A stretch of 64,000 nucleotides of DNA, taken from assembly GCA_963841885.1 (NCBI GenBank), contig CAWJEK010000020.1:1-64000 (forward strand), written 5' to 3'. This stretch comes from Bog-756 sp963841885 (GTDB taxonomy: Bacteria > Actinomycetota > Acidimicrobiia > Acidimicrobiales > RAAP-2). The notes beneath the pieces were generated by a model. The model worked only from the letters and a program-made list of their open reading frames with translations, ran no database searches and was not told the DNA's origin. Numbering within the stretch: the first letter of the stretch is position 1; each line of letters starts with the position of its first letter. This document shows positions 1 to 7,173 of this stretch, in pieces. Made by a program: the position numbers and the translations under genes.

Positions 1-43
1 ATCAGTTGAGGAGACAACGATTCCAGGACAGCGAGGAGGTCCG

Positions 44-484
44 ATGACGACGCTCGAGGAAGCGGCAGCACTTGCCAGTCAGGACCACGGATTGGTCGTG
101 ATTTCGACGTTGCGGTCTAACGGGACGATCCAGGCGTCCCTTGTCAATGCCGGTGTGATCGCTCACCCAGCCATGGGTGAGAACGTTCTGGGATTGGTCA
201 CCGCAGGCCGGATCAAGCTGGCCAACCTCCGCGCCCGTCCCCAAGTGACCGCAATCTTTCGAGACGGTTGGCAGTGGGCAGCAGTAGAAGGGCACGCCGA
301 TCTCGTTGGGCCCGATGATCCCCAGCCGTGGCTTGATGCGGAAGGTCTTCGGCAGCTCCGCCGAGAGATCTTCACCGCTGCCGGGGGGGAGCATGCCAAC
401 TGGGATGAATACGACCGAACCATGGTCGAAGAACGCCGGGCCGCCGTGCTCATCCGGCCGGACCGGATCTACAGCAATCGATGA
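44..484 (+). CDS. PPOX / F420-type flavin-fold protein
   Basis: The 146-residue product looks like a split-barrel protein of the pyridoxamine-phosphate-oxidase / F420-dependent TIGR03618-like group, which bind FMN or F420 and reduce or sequester small molecules in the cytoplasm. Seen in the sequence: an N-terminal VVISTLRSNGTIQASLVNAG strand pair, a central GRIKLANLRARPQVTAIF stretch typical of the cofactor-binding barrel, and a C-terminal VLIRPDRIYSNR end, where the family normally carries I-x-P-x-R/K. GAGGAGG lies just before the ATG. GC is clearly lower than beyond 7 kb, in line with the island. The substrate is unknown; family assignment is by pattern only. Confidence 0.7.
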   Translation: MTTLEEAAALASQDHGLVVISTLRSNGTIQASLVNAGVIAHPAMGENVLGLVTAGRIKLANLRARPQVTAIFRDGWQWAAVEGHADLVGPDDPQPWLDAEGLRQLRREIFTAAGGEHANWDEYDRTMVEERRAAVLIRPDRIYSNR

Positions 485-555
485 TCCGTGGACGGCGGGA
501 GCCTGACCCGCTCACGCGGACACGACACCTGATTTGGACGTTCTCCCAGGTCAGC

Positions 556-678
556 GAGGGGTTCGAACTTCGACATTTGCCTCGGTCGGCGAACGGAGCG
601 CGAAAACGTCCATCTACCAGGGATAACGTTGTGAATCCGACAACGGGTGGAGGTTATGCGACTATGTTCGAACCCCTC
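556..678. repeat. 123-bp terminal-inverted-repeat element, copy 1
   Basis: The ends are perfect 13-bp inverted repeats (GAGGGGTTCGAAC at 556-568, GTTCGAACCCCTC at 666-678). Inside is a CGTTGT/ACAACG hairpin (627-632, 640-645) and a GGTGGAGGTTATGCGACTAT stretch at 646-665. A second copy lies at 3551-3674 with clear similarity along its whole length. No ORF is evident inside, so it resembles a MITE or a recombination site. The rest of the interval 485-905 contains only a partial third copy (771-794) and no gene I can support. Confidence 0.8.
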
Positions 679-770
679 CTGGGCCGCTGACCTGGGGTAA
701 CGCGCGCGGCGAGCCCGAATTGGGTCGTATCTTGAGGACTGGGCGCCGGGCCGAAAGACGGCACCAGAAG

Positions 771-794
771 TGATGAGACTATGTTCGAACCCCC
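771..794. repeat. Partial 3' end of the 123-bp element
   Basis: The sequence TGAGACTATGTTCGAACCCC matches the right end of the full elements (TGCGACTATGTTCGAACCCC) with one difference. No matching left end is visible between 679 and 770, so this is a solo or decayed right end. Confidence 0.6.
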
Positions 795-905
795 GCATGG
801 GGAACGTCAGTGTGCGCGTGAAGGCGGGTTAACTCCAGCAAGTCCTTGCTGGATTCTGGGTCCTGGCATCGCCCATGACCGGGCGTAGGTACTCAAACCA
901 AGAAC

Positions 906-1550
906 TCACGTCGCACATCGAGCACCGTGGATCTCGGCGAGCAACGCGTCAACGGAATCAGCCAGAATCGTAGGATCGTCGAGGGTCCTTGCCATCAGCA
1001 TTCCCCCCTGGAGTACGACCATCACTCGGAGGGCCAACCTGCGATCCTGGCTGTCACCGGGAATTTCCCCGTTCACTCTGAGCTTCGTTAACGCGACCTC
1101 GAGCGGCTCGAGCCATTGCTCGAATGCCCTCGCAATCGCCGGACGAAGCGTGTCGTCACGATCGATCTCGGCCGCCAAGGTTCCGATCGGACAGGGCAAG
1201 GGACCGGACGAGCCTTGATGGAAAGCGACTAGATCCTCAGCCCAAGCCACGAGGTCTTCCCATGACTCGATAGCAAACAGCCGAGGCTGCCCCCCAAGTG
1301 CACGTCCGATCTGGCGATCGACCACTGCTTGGACCAGGTCGTCCTTGCTCGCAAAGTAGTGATACATCTGCGACTTGCCGGTACCGCTCTTGGCGATCAC
1401 CTGGTCGATCGAGGTCGCTGCGACGCCCTGGGCGTACATCAGATCTGCCGCCGCGTCGACGATGGAGGCACGAGTCCGCCTCCCACGCTCGGTGGACGGC
1501 TCCTTCTTCACTGTCTCGACGTGCTTCGCAAACGGCACCTCTGCGCTCAT
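906..1550 (-). CDS. TetR/AcrR-family repressor
   Basis: A 214-residue one-component regulator. The N-terminal helix-turn-helix spans about residues 24-70: R-x-x-I-V-D-A-A-A-D-L-M-Y-A-Q-G, then TSIDQVIAKSGTGKSQMYHY followed by FASKDDLV, the standard TetR DNA-binding pattern. The remaining 140 residues form the variable ligand-binding and dimerisation domain, with LPCPIGTLAAEI matching the C-terminal signature of the YxaF/LmrA-like TetR group. It is divergent from the redoxin gene at 1615, and the shared intergenic region carries an 8-bp inverted repeat, so it probably represses itself and the redoxin. The ligand is unknown. Confidence 0.88.
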   Translation of the reverse strand: MSAEVPFAKHVETVKKEPSTERGRRTRASIVDAAADLMYAQGVAATSIDQVIAKSGTGKSQMYHYFASKDDLVQAVVDRQIGRALGGQPRLFAIESWEDLVAWAEDLVAFHQGSSGPLPCPIGTLAAEIDRDDTLRPAIARAFEQWLEPLEVALTKLRVNGEIPGDSQDRRLALRVMVVLQGGMLMARTLDDPTILADSVDALLAEIHGARCAT

Positions 1551-1551
1551 G

Positions 1552-1587
1552 TACTAGATGGTACAGTAACCTGGTACTGTACTAGAC
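1552..1587. promoter_or_regulatory. Probable TetR operator between divergent genes
   Basis: A perfect inverted repeat GTACAGTA-N6-TACTGTAC occupies 1561-1568 and 1575-1582. The octamer GTACTAGA also occurs twice as a direct repeat, before and after the palindrome. The position between the divergent TetR and redoxin starts is where a TetR dimer would block both promoters. Confidence 0.7.
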
Positions 1588-1614
1588 AGTCCACTAGTAG
1601 CAACGGAGGCAAGT

Positions 1615-2286
1615 ATGAGCAGCATGACGTCAATCGCCAGTCAGGCCGACGAGTTCAAGTCCAACCTCGCGTCCCAGGCACCGGCAGAGATCATCGATGT
1701 CTTCGACGCTGAGCAGGTCTTCCTCGCCGAGTCAACCGACACGTCAAGGTTCGTAAAGGTCGGAGAACGTTTGGGTGAGTTCGAACTTCCTTCGGCAACC
1801 GGGGACACCGTCTCCTTGGCCCGGCTTGTAGCTGATGGTCCAGCTGTAATCGTGTTCTACCGGGGTGAGTGGTGCCCCTACTGCAATATCACGCTCGCCA
1901 CCTACGGCCGCGAACTGGCTCCGGAGCTCGAGCGTCGAGGAGTATCACTGGCCGCGGTCAGCCCCCAGGTGCCAGACGGTTCGCTGACAATGAAGGAGAA
2001 GCACGATCTGGCGTTCCACGTGCTTTCCGACCCGAACAACGACGTGGCGTCGCGGCTCGGCATCGTATTTTCACCTGCCGACGATGTGCTCGAAGCAGGC
2101 CTGAAGTTTGGCAATGACTTGGCTGCCGCTAATGGCCAGGATGCCGTCACGCTGCCGATGCCGACGGTTCTGGTCGTAGACACCGACCGCACTATCCGAT
2201 TCGTCGATGTGCATCCTGACTATACGGACCGAACCGAGGTGGGAGAGATCCTCGCTGCAGTCGATGAGGTCCGTAGCGAGGCGTGA
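1615..2286 (+). CDS. AhpC/TSA redoxin-family peroxiredoxin-like protein
   Basis: The 223-residue protein has a thioredoxin fold of the AhpC/TSA-Redoxin type. FYRGEWCPYC lies at residues 81-90, so a CPYC pair (C87, C90) sits where the peroxidatic cysteine loop begins; it is followed by the usual LAAVSPQ strand and a LPMPTVLVVD segment with the cis-proline. A 45-residue N-terminal extension is predicted helical. Such proteins reduce peroxides or disulfides with thiol donors in the cytosol. GGAGG 6 bases before ATG 1615 supports this start over the ATG at 1624. It is likely controlled by the divergent TetR; the substrate is unknown. Confidence 0.82.
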   Translation: MSSMTSIASQADEFKSNLASQAPAEIIDVFDAEQVFLAESTDTSRFVKVGERLGEFELPSATGDTVSLARLVADGPAVIVFYRGEWCPYCNITLATYGRELAPELERRGVSLAAVSPQVPDGSLTMKEKHDLAFHVLSDPNNDVASRLGIVFSPADDVLEAGLKFGNDLAAANGQDAVTLPMPTVLVVDTDRTIRFVDVHPDYTDRTEVGEILAAVDEVRSEA

Positions 2287-2446
2287 CTCATCACTTCTGC
2301 AAAGAGTCTTCGCCCACGGAAGAACCCATAGGTCGCTCGGGGTGCAGGACGGCCTCCATGCATGGACAGTCTTCAGGGATTGATCGACGTCGGCGCGTGC
2401 GAGTCGGTTTGAAGCGCTTCATCTACCCAAAGGAAGGAACGCACTC

Positions 2447-2854
2447 ATGAGCGACAGCCAAGCTCCGCACTATTTCAACCCGGCAACACTGGCTCCACCA
2501 CCCGGATACACGCAGTTAGTGAGAACAGCCGGCGGGTCGACGGTCTACATCTCCGGCCAGGTGGCACTTGATGCAAAGGGCAATTTGGTGGGCCGCGGTG
2601 ACCTCCGGGCTCAAGCTCAGCAGGTCTTCAGAAACTTGGAGTTGGCCCTTGATGCGACCGGAGGATCGCTGACCAACATCGTAAAGCTCAACACGTTTCT
2701 GGTGGACATCGGCGGCCTCGGTGTGTTTCGAGAAGTGCGGGACAGCTTCATCGAACCCGGCCCTCAAACCCCGGCAAGTTCGTTGGTAGGGGTTTCGGCG
2801 CTGGCCGGACCCGACTACTTGATCGAGGTCGAAGCGGTTGCCTGGCTGCCATGA
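2447..2854 (+). CDS. RidA (YjgF/YER057c/UK114) family protein
   Basis: The product (135 residues) is the size of trimeric Rid proteins, which hydrolyse reactive enamine/imine intermediates of PLP enzymes or act as oxidant-activated chaperones. Family features visible: GGSTVYISGQVALDAKGNLV, then D-L-R-A-Q-A-Q-Q-V-F-R-N-L, and NIVKLNTFLVDI. The region of the imine-binding arginine of RidA proper reads TPASSLVGVSAL, without the arginine, so it may belong to an Rid2-7 subgroup rather than true RidA deaminases. AAGGAAGGA precedes the ATG. Its stop overlaps a possible upstream start of the DinB gene, so the two are probably cotranscribed. Confidence 0.82.
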   Translation: MSDSQAPHYFNPATLAPPPGYTQLVRTAGGSTVYISGQVALDAKGNLVGRGDLRAQAQQVFRNLELALDATGGSLTNIVKLNTFLVDIGGLGVFREVRDSFIEPGPQTPASSLVGVSALAGPDYLIEVEAVAWLP

Positions 2855-2961
2855 CTGACAGGACTCCGGTTCCCGAGCCACACGCAACGACCAACAATGT
2901 CAATCAGCAGCACCAATCCGTAACCACCAGTGACGGACATGCACAAGAGGAGGAATGCCAC

Positions 2962-3468
2962 GTGTCATCAATTGGCGAATTGAAACACTTCACTGATGTC
3001 TATCGAGGAAGTCTCGACAGACTGTTTGCGTTGGTCAGCCAGATCGAATCGTTGGAGGCATACGAAGGCCTTCTCATAGATGCGCCGTCCAACTACTTCT
3101 TCAACCACGCTGTCACCGTCGAAAACCTGGTGAGGCACTTGGTGGCTGCAGAGAGCCATTGGTTGGCCTTGCTGCCTGACCTCCCGATCGGAGAGCCCGT
3201 GACCTTGCCCAGCGACATCATTGTGACCGATGAGTTTGAGCGGGACCACGTCGAAACCTTCTACCTCTCGAGAATCGAAGACGCGCTCAAGCTCCTGTTT
3301 GACCTGCCGGCCGAGCGTCTGGATGAGGAAATCACATTCCGGGGCACGACCTACAGCAAGTCGGGCTTTCTCTGGATGCTCATCATTCACAACGCCTACC
3401 ACTATGGCCAGATTGAGCTGCTGATGCGTCAGCGAGATGTGTTGGTGCCCGAGGCGCTCAGAATGTGA
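2962..3468 (+). CDS. DinB-superfamily metalloprotein
   Basis: I place the start at GTG 2962 because GAGGAGGAA lies 8 bases upstream; the frame stays open back to ATG 2851 (37 more codons), but that segment is low-complexity and unlike the family. The resulting 168 residues are the normal size of a DinB four-helix bundle. Candidate metal ligands are in VENLVRHLVAAESHW and in HNAYHYGQIELLMRQRD near the C-terminus, the H-x3-H-x2-Q pattern of DinB/YfiT proteins. These proteins bind a divalent metal and often use bacillithiol or mycothiol; the function here is unknown. It follows the RidA gene in the same orientation. Confidence 0.78.
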   Translation: MSSIGELKHFTDVYRGSLDRLFALVSQIESLEAYEGLLIDAPSNYFFNHAVTVENLVRHLVAAESHWLALLPDLPIGEPVTLPSDIIVTDEFERDHVETFYLSRIEDALKLLFDLPAERLDEEITFRGTTYSKSGFLWMLIIHNAYHYGQIELLMRQRDVLVPEALRM

Positions 3469-3550
3469 GGAAGTGGTCCTCCGTCCTGCGCTGAAATTCA
3501 CCCTTTCGACAGGCTCCATGGACCAATCGGAGGTGGGCTCCCAGTTCATC

Positions 3551-3674
3551 GAGGGGTTCGAACATCTAAGTTCTCCTCGAATGGCGATCGGGCGGCAAAC
3601 TCACCCATCCACCAGGGGAAACGTCGTAATTCCTACAACTTCGGTGGAGGTTATGCGACTGTGTTCGAACCCCT
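3551..3674. repeat. 124-bp terminal-inverted-repeat element, copy 2
   Basis: Ends are GAGGGGTTCGAAC (3551-3563) and GTTCGAACCCCT (3663-3674). It aligns with copy 1 throughout, including ACCAGGG, the internal ACAAC half-hairpin, GGTGGAGGTTATGCGACT and the right end. It fills most of the interval between the DinB gene and the convergent MarR gene (3469-3724), which holds no other feature I can see. Confidence 0.8.
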
Positions 3675-3724
3675 GCCGGAGGACCCCTAATCGTGAACGA
3701 ATCGGGGGCCAATCTCGGCTCGCG

Positions 3725-4174
3725 CTACGTGGCTAACTCCGTCAGCCATCCGTCAAGGGTGCTTGGCACGTCTTGTCCCAACGCGGCGACCAGCGATGCC
3801 TGGGCATCTGTCCACGCTGCTGCAGCAGATTCCAGTTTGGCCGTTCCCTCCTCGGTGATGACGACTGTCATCGAACGGCCCGTCGCTGAAATGTCCCCGG
3901 GCTTCACCCAACCGCGATCCTGCATGACCGCCAAGTTCCTGCTCATGGTCGAACGCTCCATGCTCAATGCATCGGCCAATGCAGAGGGCTTCACGGGATC
4001 GGCGATCAACGTTAGGGCGGACAGGACCTCCATCTGAGGTACCGACAGCCCTAGAGGACGGAGGTGAAGCTCGAACTGGCGGTCTACCAGTCGGTGCAAG
4101 CGCCCGACACGGGTGCCGACGCAGGTCTCCTGCATCCTCCCCGCCAGATCAGTGGCAGAAGTCTTGTGTTGCAT
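3725..4174 (-). CDS. MarR-family regulator
   Basis: A 149-residue winged-helix repressor. The core reads LGLSVPQMEVLSAL, then KPSALADALSMERSTMSRNL (recognition helix), AVMQDRGWVKPG and the wing SATGRSMTVVITEEGTAKL, all in MarR order. It lies divergently from a beta-carbonic anhydrase / DHA2 exporter operon with an inverted repeat right at its start codon, so it most likely autoregulates and represses that operon until a ligand binds. MarR next to an efflux pump is a common resistance arrangement; the carbonic anhydrase partner is unusual. Confidence 0.88.
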   Translation of the reverse strand: MQHKTSATDLAGRMQETCVGTRVGRLHRLVDRQFELHLRPLGLSVPQMEVLSALTLIADPVKPSALADALSMERSTMSRNLAVMQDRGWVKPGDISATGRSMTVVITEEGTAKLESAAAAWTDAQASLVAALGQDVPSTLDGWLTELAT

Positions 4175-4235
4175 CTACACCTCCCGACGTGTAGTGTACC
4201 TGCATCACCTAGTGGTGTACCTACAACATAGCACC
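4175..4235. promoter_or_regulatory. Divergent MarR operator region
   Basis: CTACAC-N8-GTGTAG (4175-4180, 4189-4194) directly abuts the marR-like start codon. Two direct copies of GTGTACCT follow before the rightward operon. The spacing suits a MarR dimer covering both start regions. Confidence 0.55.
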
Positions 4236-4249
4236 AAAGGAGGGCTGCC

Positions 4250-4816
4250 GTGTCGAATTTCACAACCCTGGCGGAAAGGAACCGAGTCTTCGCCGAGCAC
4301 GAGGGACACAAGGAGCTGGTGAGTGTCATGCCGCGAGTTCCGGTCTTCGTCATCACCTGCCTTGATCCCCGCACTGACCCGGCGAGCTTCCTCGGCATTG
4401 AACCCGGTGACGCACCCATCGTCAGAAACGCCGGTGGGCGAGTGACCGATGAGGTGATCAATGACGTCGCCTTCATCGCCTACCTGGCCGACACCCTCGG
4501 GGCCAATGAACCTGATGGACCCTCCCTCGAGGTGGCCGTCGTCCATCACACAAAGTGCGGTACGGGATTCCTCGCCGATCCTGGATTCCGTGCGACCTTC
4601 GCCGCCCAGAGCGGCCTGGACGAAGGTGCGCTCGAGGCTGAGGCGGTCATCGATCCCGAGGTGACAGTGCGCACCGACGTCGACCGGCTGGTCATGTCGC
4701 CGAGACTGACGCCGACGATCTCGATCTCGGGTCACGTCTACGACCTGGACACCGGCCTGGTGACCACCGTGGTCGAGGGTGTTCGTCCGGTCGGGAACGG
4801 GGAGGTGGCGGCATGA
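4250..4816 (+). CDS. Beta-class carbonic anhydrase
   Basis: The 188-residue protein carries the zinc-site pattern of beta-carbonic anhydrases: C37-x-D39-x-R41 in ITCLDPRTDP and H100-x2-C103 in HHTKCGTG, with the conserved R-N-A-G-G loop between. The enzyme interconverts CO2 and bicarbonate. It belongs to the short clade (about 160-190 residues) found in actinobacteria. The start is GTG with AAAGGAGG upstream. It overlaps the following exporter by four bases (ATGA), so they are translationally coupled, and a MarR-type operator precedes them. Why a carbonic anhydrase is tied to a drug exporter is not clear. Confidence 0.86.
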   Translation: MSNFTTLAERNRVFAEHEGHKELVSVMPRVPVFVITCLDPRTDPASFLGIEPGDAPIVRNAGGRVTDEVINDVAFIAYLADTLGANEPDGPSLEVAVVHHTKCGTGFLADPGFRATFAAQSGLDEGALEAEAVIDPEVTVRTDVDRLVMSPRLTPTISISGHVYDLDTGLVTTVVEGVRPVGNGEVAA

Positions 4817-6414
4817 CGATCGTCGCCGAATTCGAGACGACCTCGACGCGGTCCAAGCCGCTGATCCTTCTGGCGCTGCTGATGGCGGCCCTCTTGATCA
4901 ACCTCGAGACCACGATGGTCAACGTCGCGCTCCCGACGCTGGTCCGAGAGCTTCACGCCACCGACACGCAGCTCCAGTGGGTGGTCGATGCGTACAACCT
5001 CGTGTTCGCCGCACTCCTGCTCACTGCCGGCAGCCTGTCGGACCGGTTCGGGCGCAAGGGCTGGCTGCTCGCAGGACTGGCCATGTTCGGTAGCGCGAGC
5101 GTCGCCGGGGGACTGACCACGAGCGTCGGCGCTCTGGTGGCCGCACGAGCGCTCATGGGTCTCGGGGCTGCGATGGTCTTCCCACCCACCCTGTCGCTGA
5201 TCACCAATGTGTTCACGGATCGCAAAGAGCGGGCACAGGCCATCGGGCTGTGGGGCGCGACCATCGGTGTAGCCGTGGCCACCGGGCCGATCGTCGGAGG
5301 CTGGCTCCTCCAGCACTTCTCCTGGAGCAGCATCTTCTTCGCCATGGGGCCAGTCGCTGCCGTCACGTTTCTGATGGTGGCCTTGACAGTGCCGACCTCG
5401 AGGCACCCGATGGAAGGGCGGGTCGACCTGCCTGGCTTCGCGCTCTCGGCAGCCACAATGGGACTCGTCGTCTACACCCTGATCGAGGCACCGACCTATG
5501 GGTGGGCGTCAGGACGCTCGATCGCCGGCTACGCCGGCTTCGCAGTCTTGGCGGCAGCCTTCGTGATCTGGGAGCGCCGAGTCGAACATCCGATGCTCGA
5601 TGTCACGATCTTCAAGAACCTCCGGTTCACGGCAGCCAGCGCTTCCGTTGCGATCGCCTTCTTCGGGCTCTTCGGCTTCTCGTTCCTGATCGTCCAGTAC
5701 TTCCAGTTCCTCCACGGATGGAGCGCATTGGCGACCGGCGTCCATCTCCTCCCGATCGCCTTCGCTGTCGGTGTCGGTTCGATCGTCGGCACCCAGCTGG
5801 CGGTAAAGGCGGGGACCAAACTGGTGGTCTCGCTGGGACTGCTGATGGTGATGGCGTTCTACCTCTGGATCGCCCTGGTGAACGACCCGACCACGAGCTA
5901 CAGCGTCATCGCCGCTCAGATGGTGCTCGGTGGCCTTGGCATGGGCTTCACCACTGCACCTGCGACCGAGTCGGTGATGGGAGCGGTCTCGCTGAGCCAG
6001 GCCGGGGTTGGTTCTGCCGTCAATGACTCGACGAGGCTCATCGGCGGCACCCTAGGGGTGGCTGTCATTGGCAGCGTGTTTAATTCGGTCTTCAGCAACG
6101 ACATCGGGCGCCATCTTTCCGCCACGGCCAACGCCGCGTTCGGGAGCACGATCCGCCAATCAGCAGGTGCAGCCTTTGCCGTGGCGAATAGGGTCACCGC
6201 ATCGGGGCACCCAGCCCTTGGCGCCCAGATCCACCACGTTGCCTCGAATGCATTCATCCATGGCTTCCACGTGGGGTGCTTCGTTGCGGGAGGTGTCGCC
6301 GGGGTCGGTGTGATCATCGCCGCCGTGTTCCTGCCCGCACAGCCCCTCGTGCTGGCCGTCGACGTCGAGTTCGGTTCCGTTGGGGAGCCCGGACTGCTGG
6401 GCGCCGCCGCCTGA
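4813..6414 (+). CDS. DHA2-family (EmrB/QacA-like) MFS exporter
   Basis: With 533 residues and about 14 hydrophobic segments, this fits the 14-TM DHA2 drug:H+ antiporters of the inner membrane. TM1 carries the family signature LLINLETTMVNVALPTL; motif A is GSLSDRFGRKG; the TM5 antiporter motif C region reads GVAVATGPIVGGWLL. It would expel hydrophobic or cationic compounds using the proton gradient. The start overlaps the carbonic anhydrase stop (ATGA). The MarR-type regulator upstream suggests induction by a substrate. GC is lower than the chromosome past 7 kb. Confidence 0.9.
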   Translation: MTIVAEFETTSTRSKPLILLALLMAALLINLETTMVNVALPTLVRELHATDTQLQWVVDAYNLVFAALLLTAGSLSDRFGRKGWLLAGLAMFGSASVAGGLTTSVGALVAARALMGLGAAMVFPPTLSLITNVFTDRKERAQAIGLWGATIGVAVATGPIVGGWLLQHFSWSSIFFAMGPVAAVTFLMVALTVPTSRHPMEGRVDLPGFALSAATMGLVVYTLIEAPTYGWASGRSIAGYAGFAVLAAAFVIWERRVEHPMLDVTIFKNLRFTAASASVAIAFFGLFGFSFLIVQYFQFLHGWSALATGVHLLPIAFAVGVGSIVGTQLAVKAGTKLVVSLGLLMVMAFYLWIALVNDPTTSYSVIAAQMVLGGLGMGFTTAPATESVMGAVSLSQAGVGSAVNDSTRLIGGTLGVAVIGSVFNSVFSNDIGRHLSATANAAFGSTIRQSAGAAFAVANRVTASGHPALGAQIHHVASNAFIHGFHVGCFVAGGVAGVGVIIAAVFLPAQPLVLAVDVEFGSVGEPGLLGAAA

Positions 6415-6485
6415 CCGATCAGCCTGAATGTACCCAGCCCACTGAACAGCGTTCGACCTGAATCCACCATGAACTGGAAAGTTCC

Positions 6486-6663
6486 ATGACCCATCAAGAG
6501 ACAGACCTCATCGCCAAGATCGATGCGTTCTTCACCGAAGCCGGTGTCGACCCGACGGACTCGAGCGGACCTATCACCGACGTCGCCGCCAAGATGCTCT
6601 CGGGCGCTTGGCTCCCGTCGAATTCGAACTCATCATGTCCACACCAGTCGATCAGGCCGCGTG
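6486..6663 (+). pseudogene. Short unrecognised reading frame, possibly frameshifted
   Basis: An ATG at 6486 opens a frame whose first 42 codons (M-T-H-Q-E-T-D-L-I-A-K to K-M-L-S-G-A) look coding. Around 6608-6612 a second frame continues more plausibly (A-P-V-E-F-E-L-I-M) and stops at 6661-6663. Either reading gives under 60 residues. I do not recognise the family. It lies between the exporter and a recombinase remnant, so it is probably a decayed cargo gene of the island. Confidence 0.35.
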
Positions 6664-6850
6664 ACCGAATGTGTCACCAATCCGTGCAGCAGACCCTTCG
6701 CCGGCAGATGAACCGGGCCATCTTCGAGGAGATCCTGGTGGACGTTGATGGCACCGTCGTCTATGCCCGGATGGCGCAGCCGTTCGCAGCGTTCCACGAT
6801 GTGGAGTTCCGCACATGCTTCGCAGAGAGCGCGACGAACCCCGGGCCACA
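6661..6850 (+). pseudogene. Remnant of a serine-recombinase C-terminus
   Basis: In the frame running through this stretch the translation LRRQMNRAIFEEILVDVDG followed by TVVYARMAQPFAAFHD matches the pattern of the C-terminal segment of large serine recombinases (hydrophobic helix with R-x-x-N-x-A-F/I-F, an acidic I-x-V-D turn, then A-x-P-F). No catalytic resolvase domain is present in the window, so only the tail survives. It ends about 30 bases from the tRNA-Ala 3' end, which fits a dead integrase beside its attachment site. Family match is by eye and moderate. Confidence 0.45.
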
Positions 6851-6858
6851 ACAGGTCC

Positions 6859-6907
6859 GGGGTTCGAATATCGACACTTTGGTGGAGGTAAGGGGATTCG
6901 AACCCCT
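6859..6907. repeat. Compact element-like sequence at the tRNA 3' end
   Basis: GGGGTTCGAATATCGACACT at 6859-6878 matches the left end of copy 1 (GGGGTTCGAACTTCGACATT) with three mismatches. It runs straight into ACTTTGGTGGAGGTA, like the right part of copy 2 (ACTTCGGTGGAGGTT), and ends at ATTCGAACCCCT inside the tRNA T-arm. It reads as a short, internally deleted version of the 123-bp element and may be the attachment junction. Confidence 0.5.
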
Positions 6908-6955
6908 GACCTCTTGACTGCCAGTCAAGCGCTCTACCAACTGAGCTATACCCCC
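6880..6955 (-). tRNA. tRNA-Ala (anticodon GGC)
   Basis: All arms fold: acceptor GGGGGTA with TACCTCC (containing the G3-U70 pair, the main alanine identity element), D-arm GCTC/GAGC, anticodon stem CTTGA/TCAAG with loop CTGGCAG giving anticodon GGC for GCC codons, a five-base variable loop, and T-arm AGGGG/CCCCT around TTCGAAT. Discriminator A73 and an encoded CCA end at 6880-6882. Its 3' end faces the island, where integrating elements normally insert. Confidence 0.96.
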
Positions 6956-7173
6956 GAAGGCCGGATCAGGATAGCAGGACGGGCCCGGTCGCCCGAAAGC
7001 CGTGGCACCGGGTCGGTGCGCCTCCGAACGGGCCCCGGTGGATCGCAACCCGGGGCGCCGATAATTCCGACACCCCCCTCGGTACCATGGGGGCGCTGGC
7101 GGACGACCGTCGGGCCGCGGACCGCTCCGCCCCGCGTCACCGCCCACCACACACGACGAAGGGGCACGCATGA

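Noticed and set aside
1773..1795. GAGTTCGAACTTCC inside the redoxin gene as another element end
   Set aside because: It lacks the GGGG lead and lies within a conserved coding segment, so chance similarity is likely.
556..3674. Integron attC sites separating gene cassettes
   Set aside because: The ends are GTTCGAAC-based rather than RYYYAAC/GTTRRRY, cassettes hold several genes with their own regulators on both strands, and no tyrosine IntI is present.
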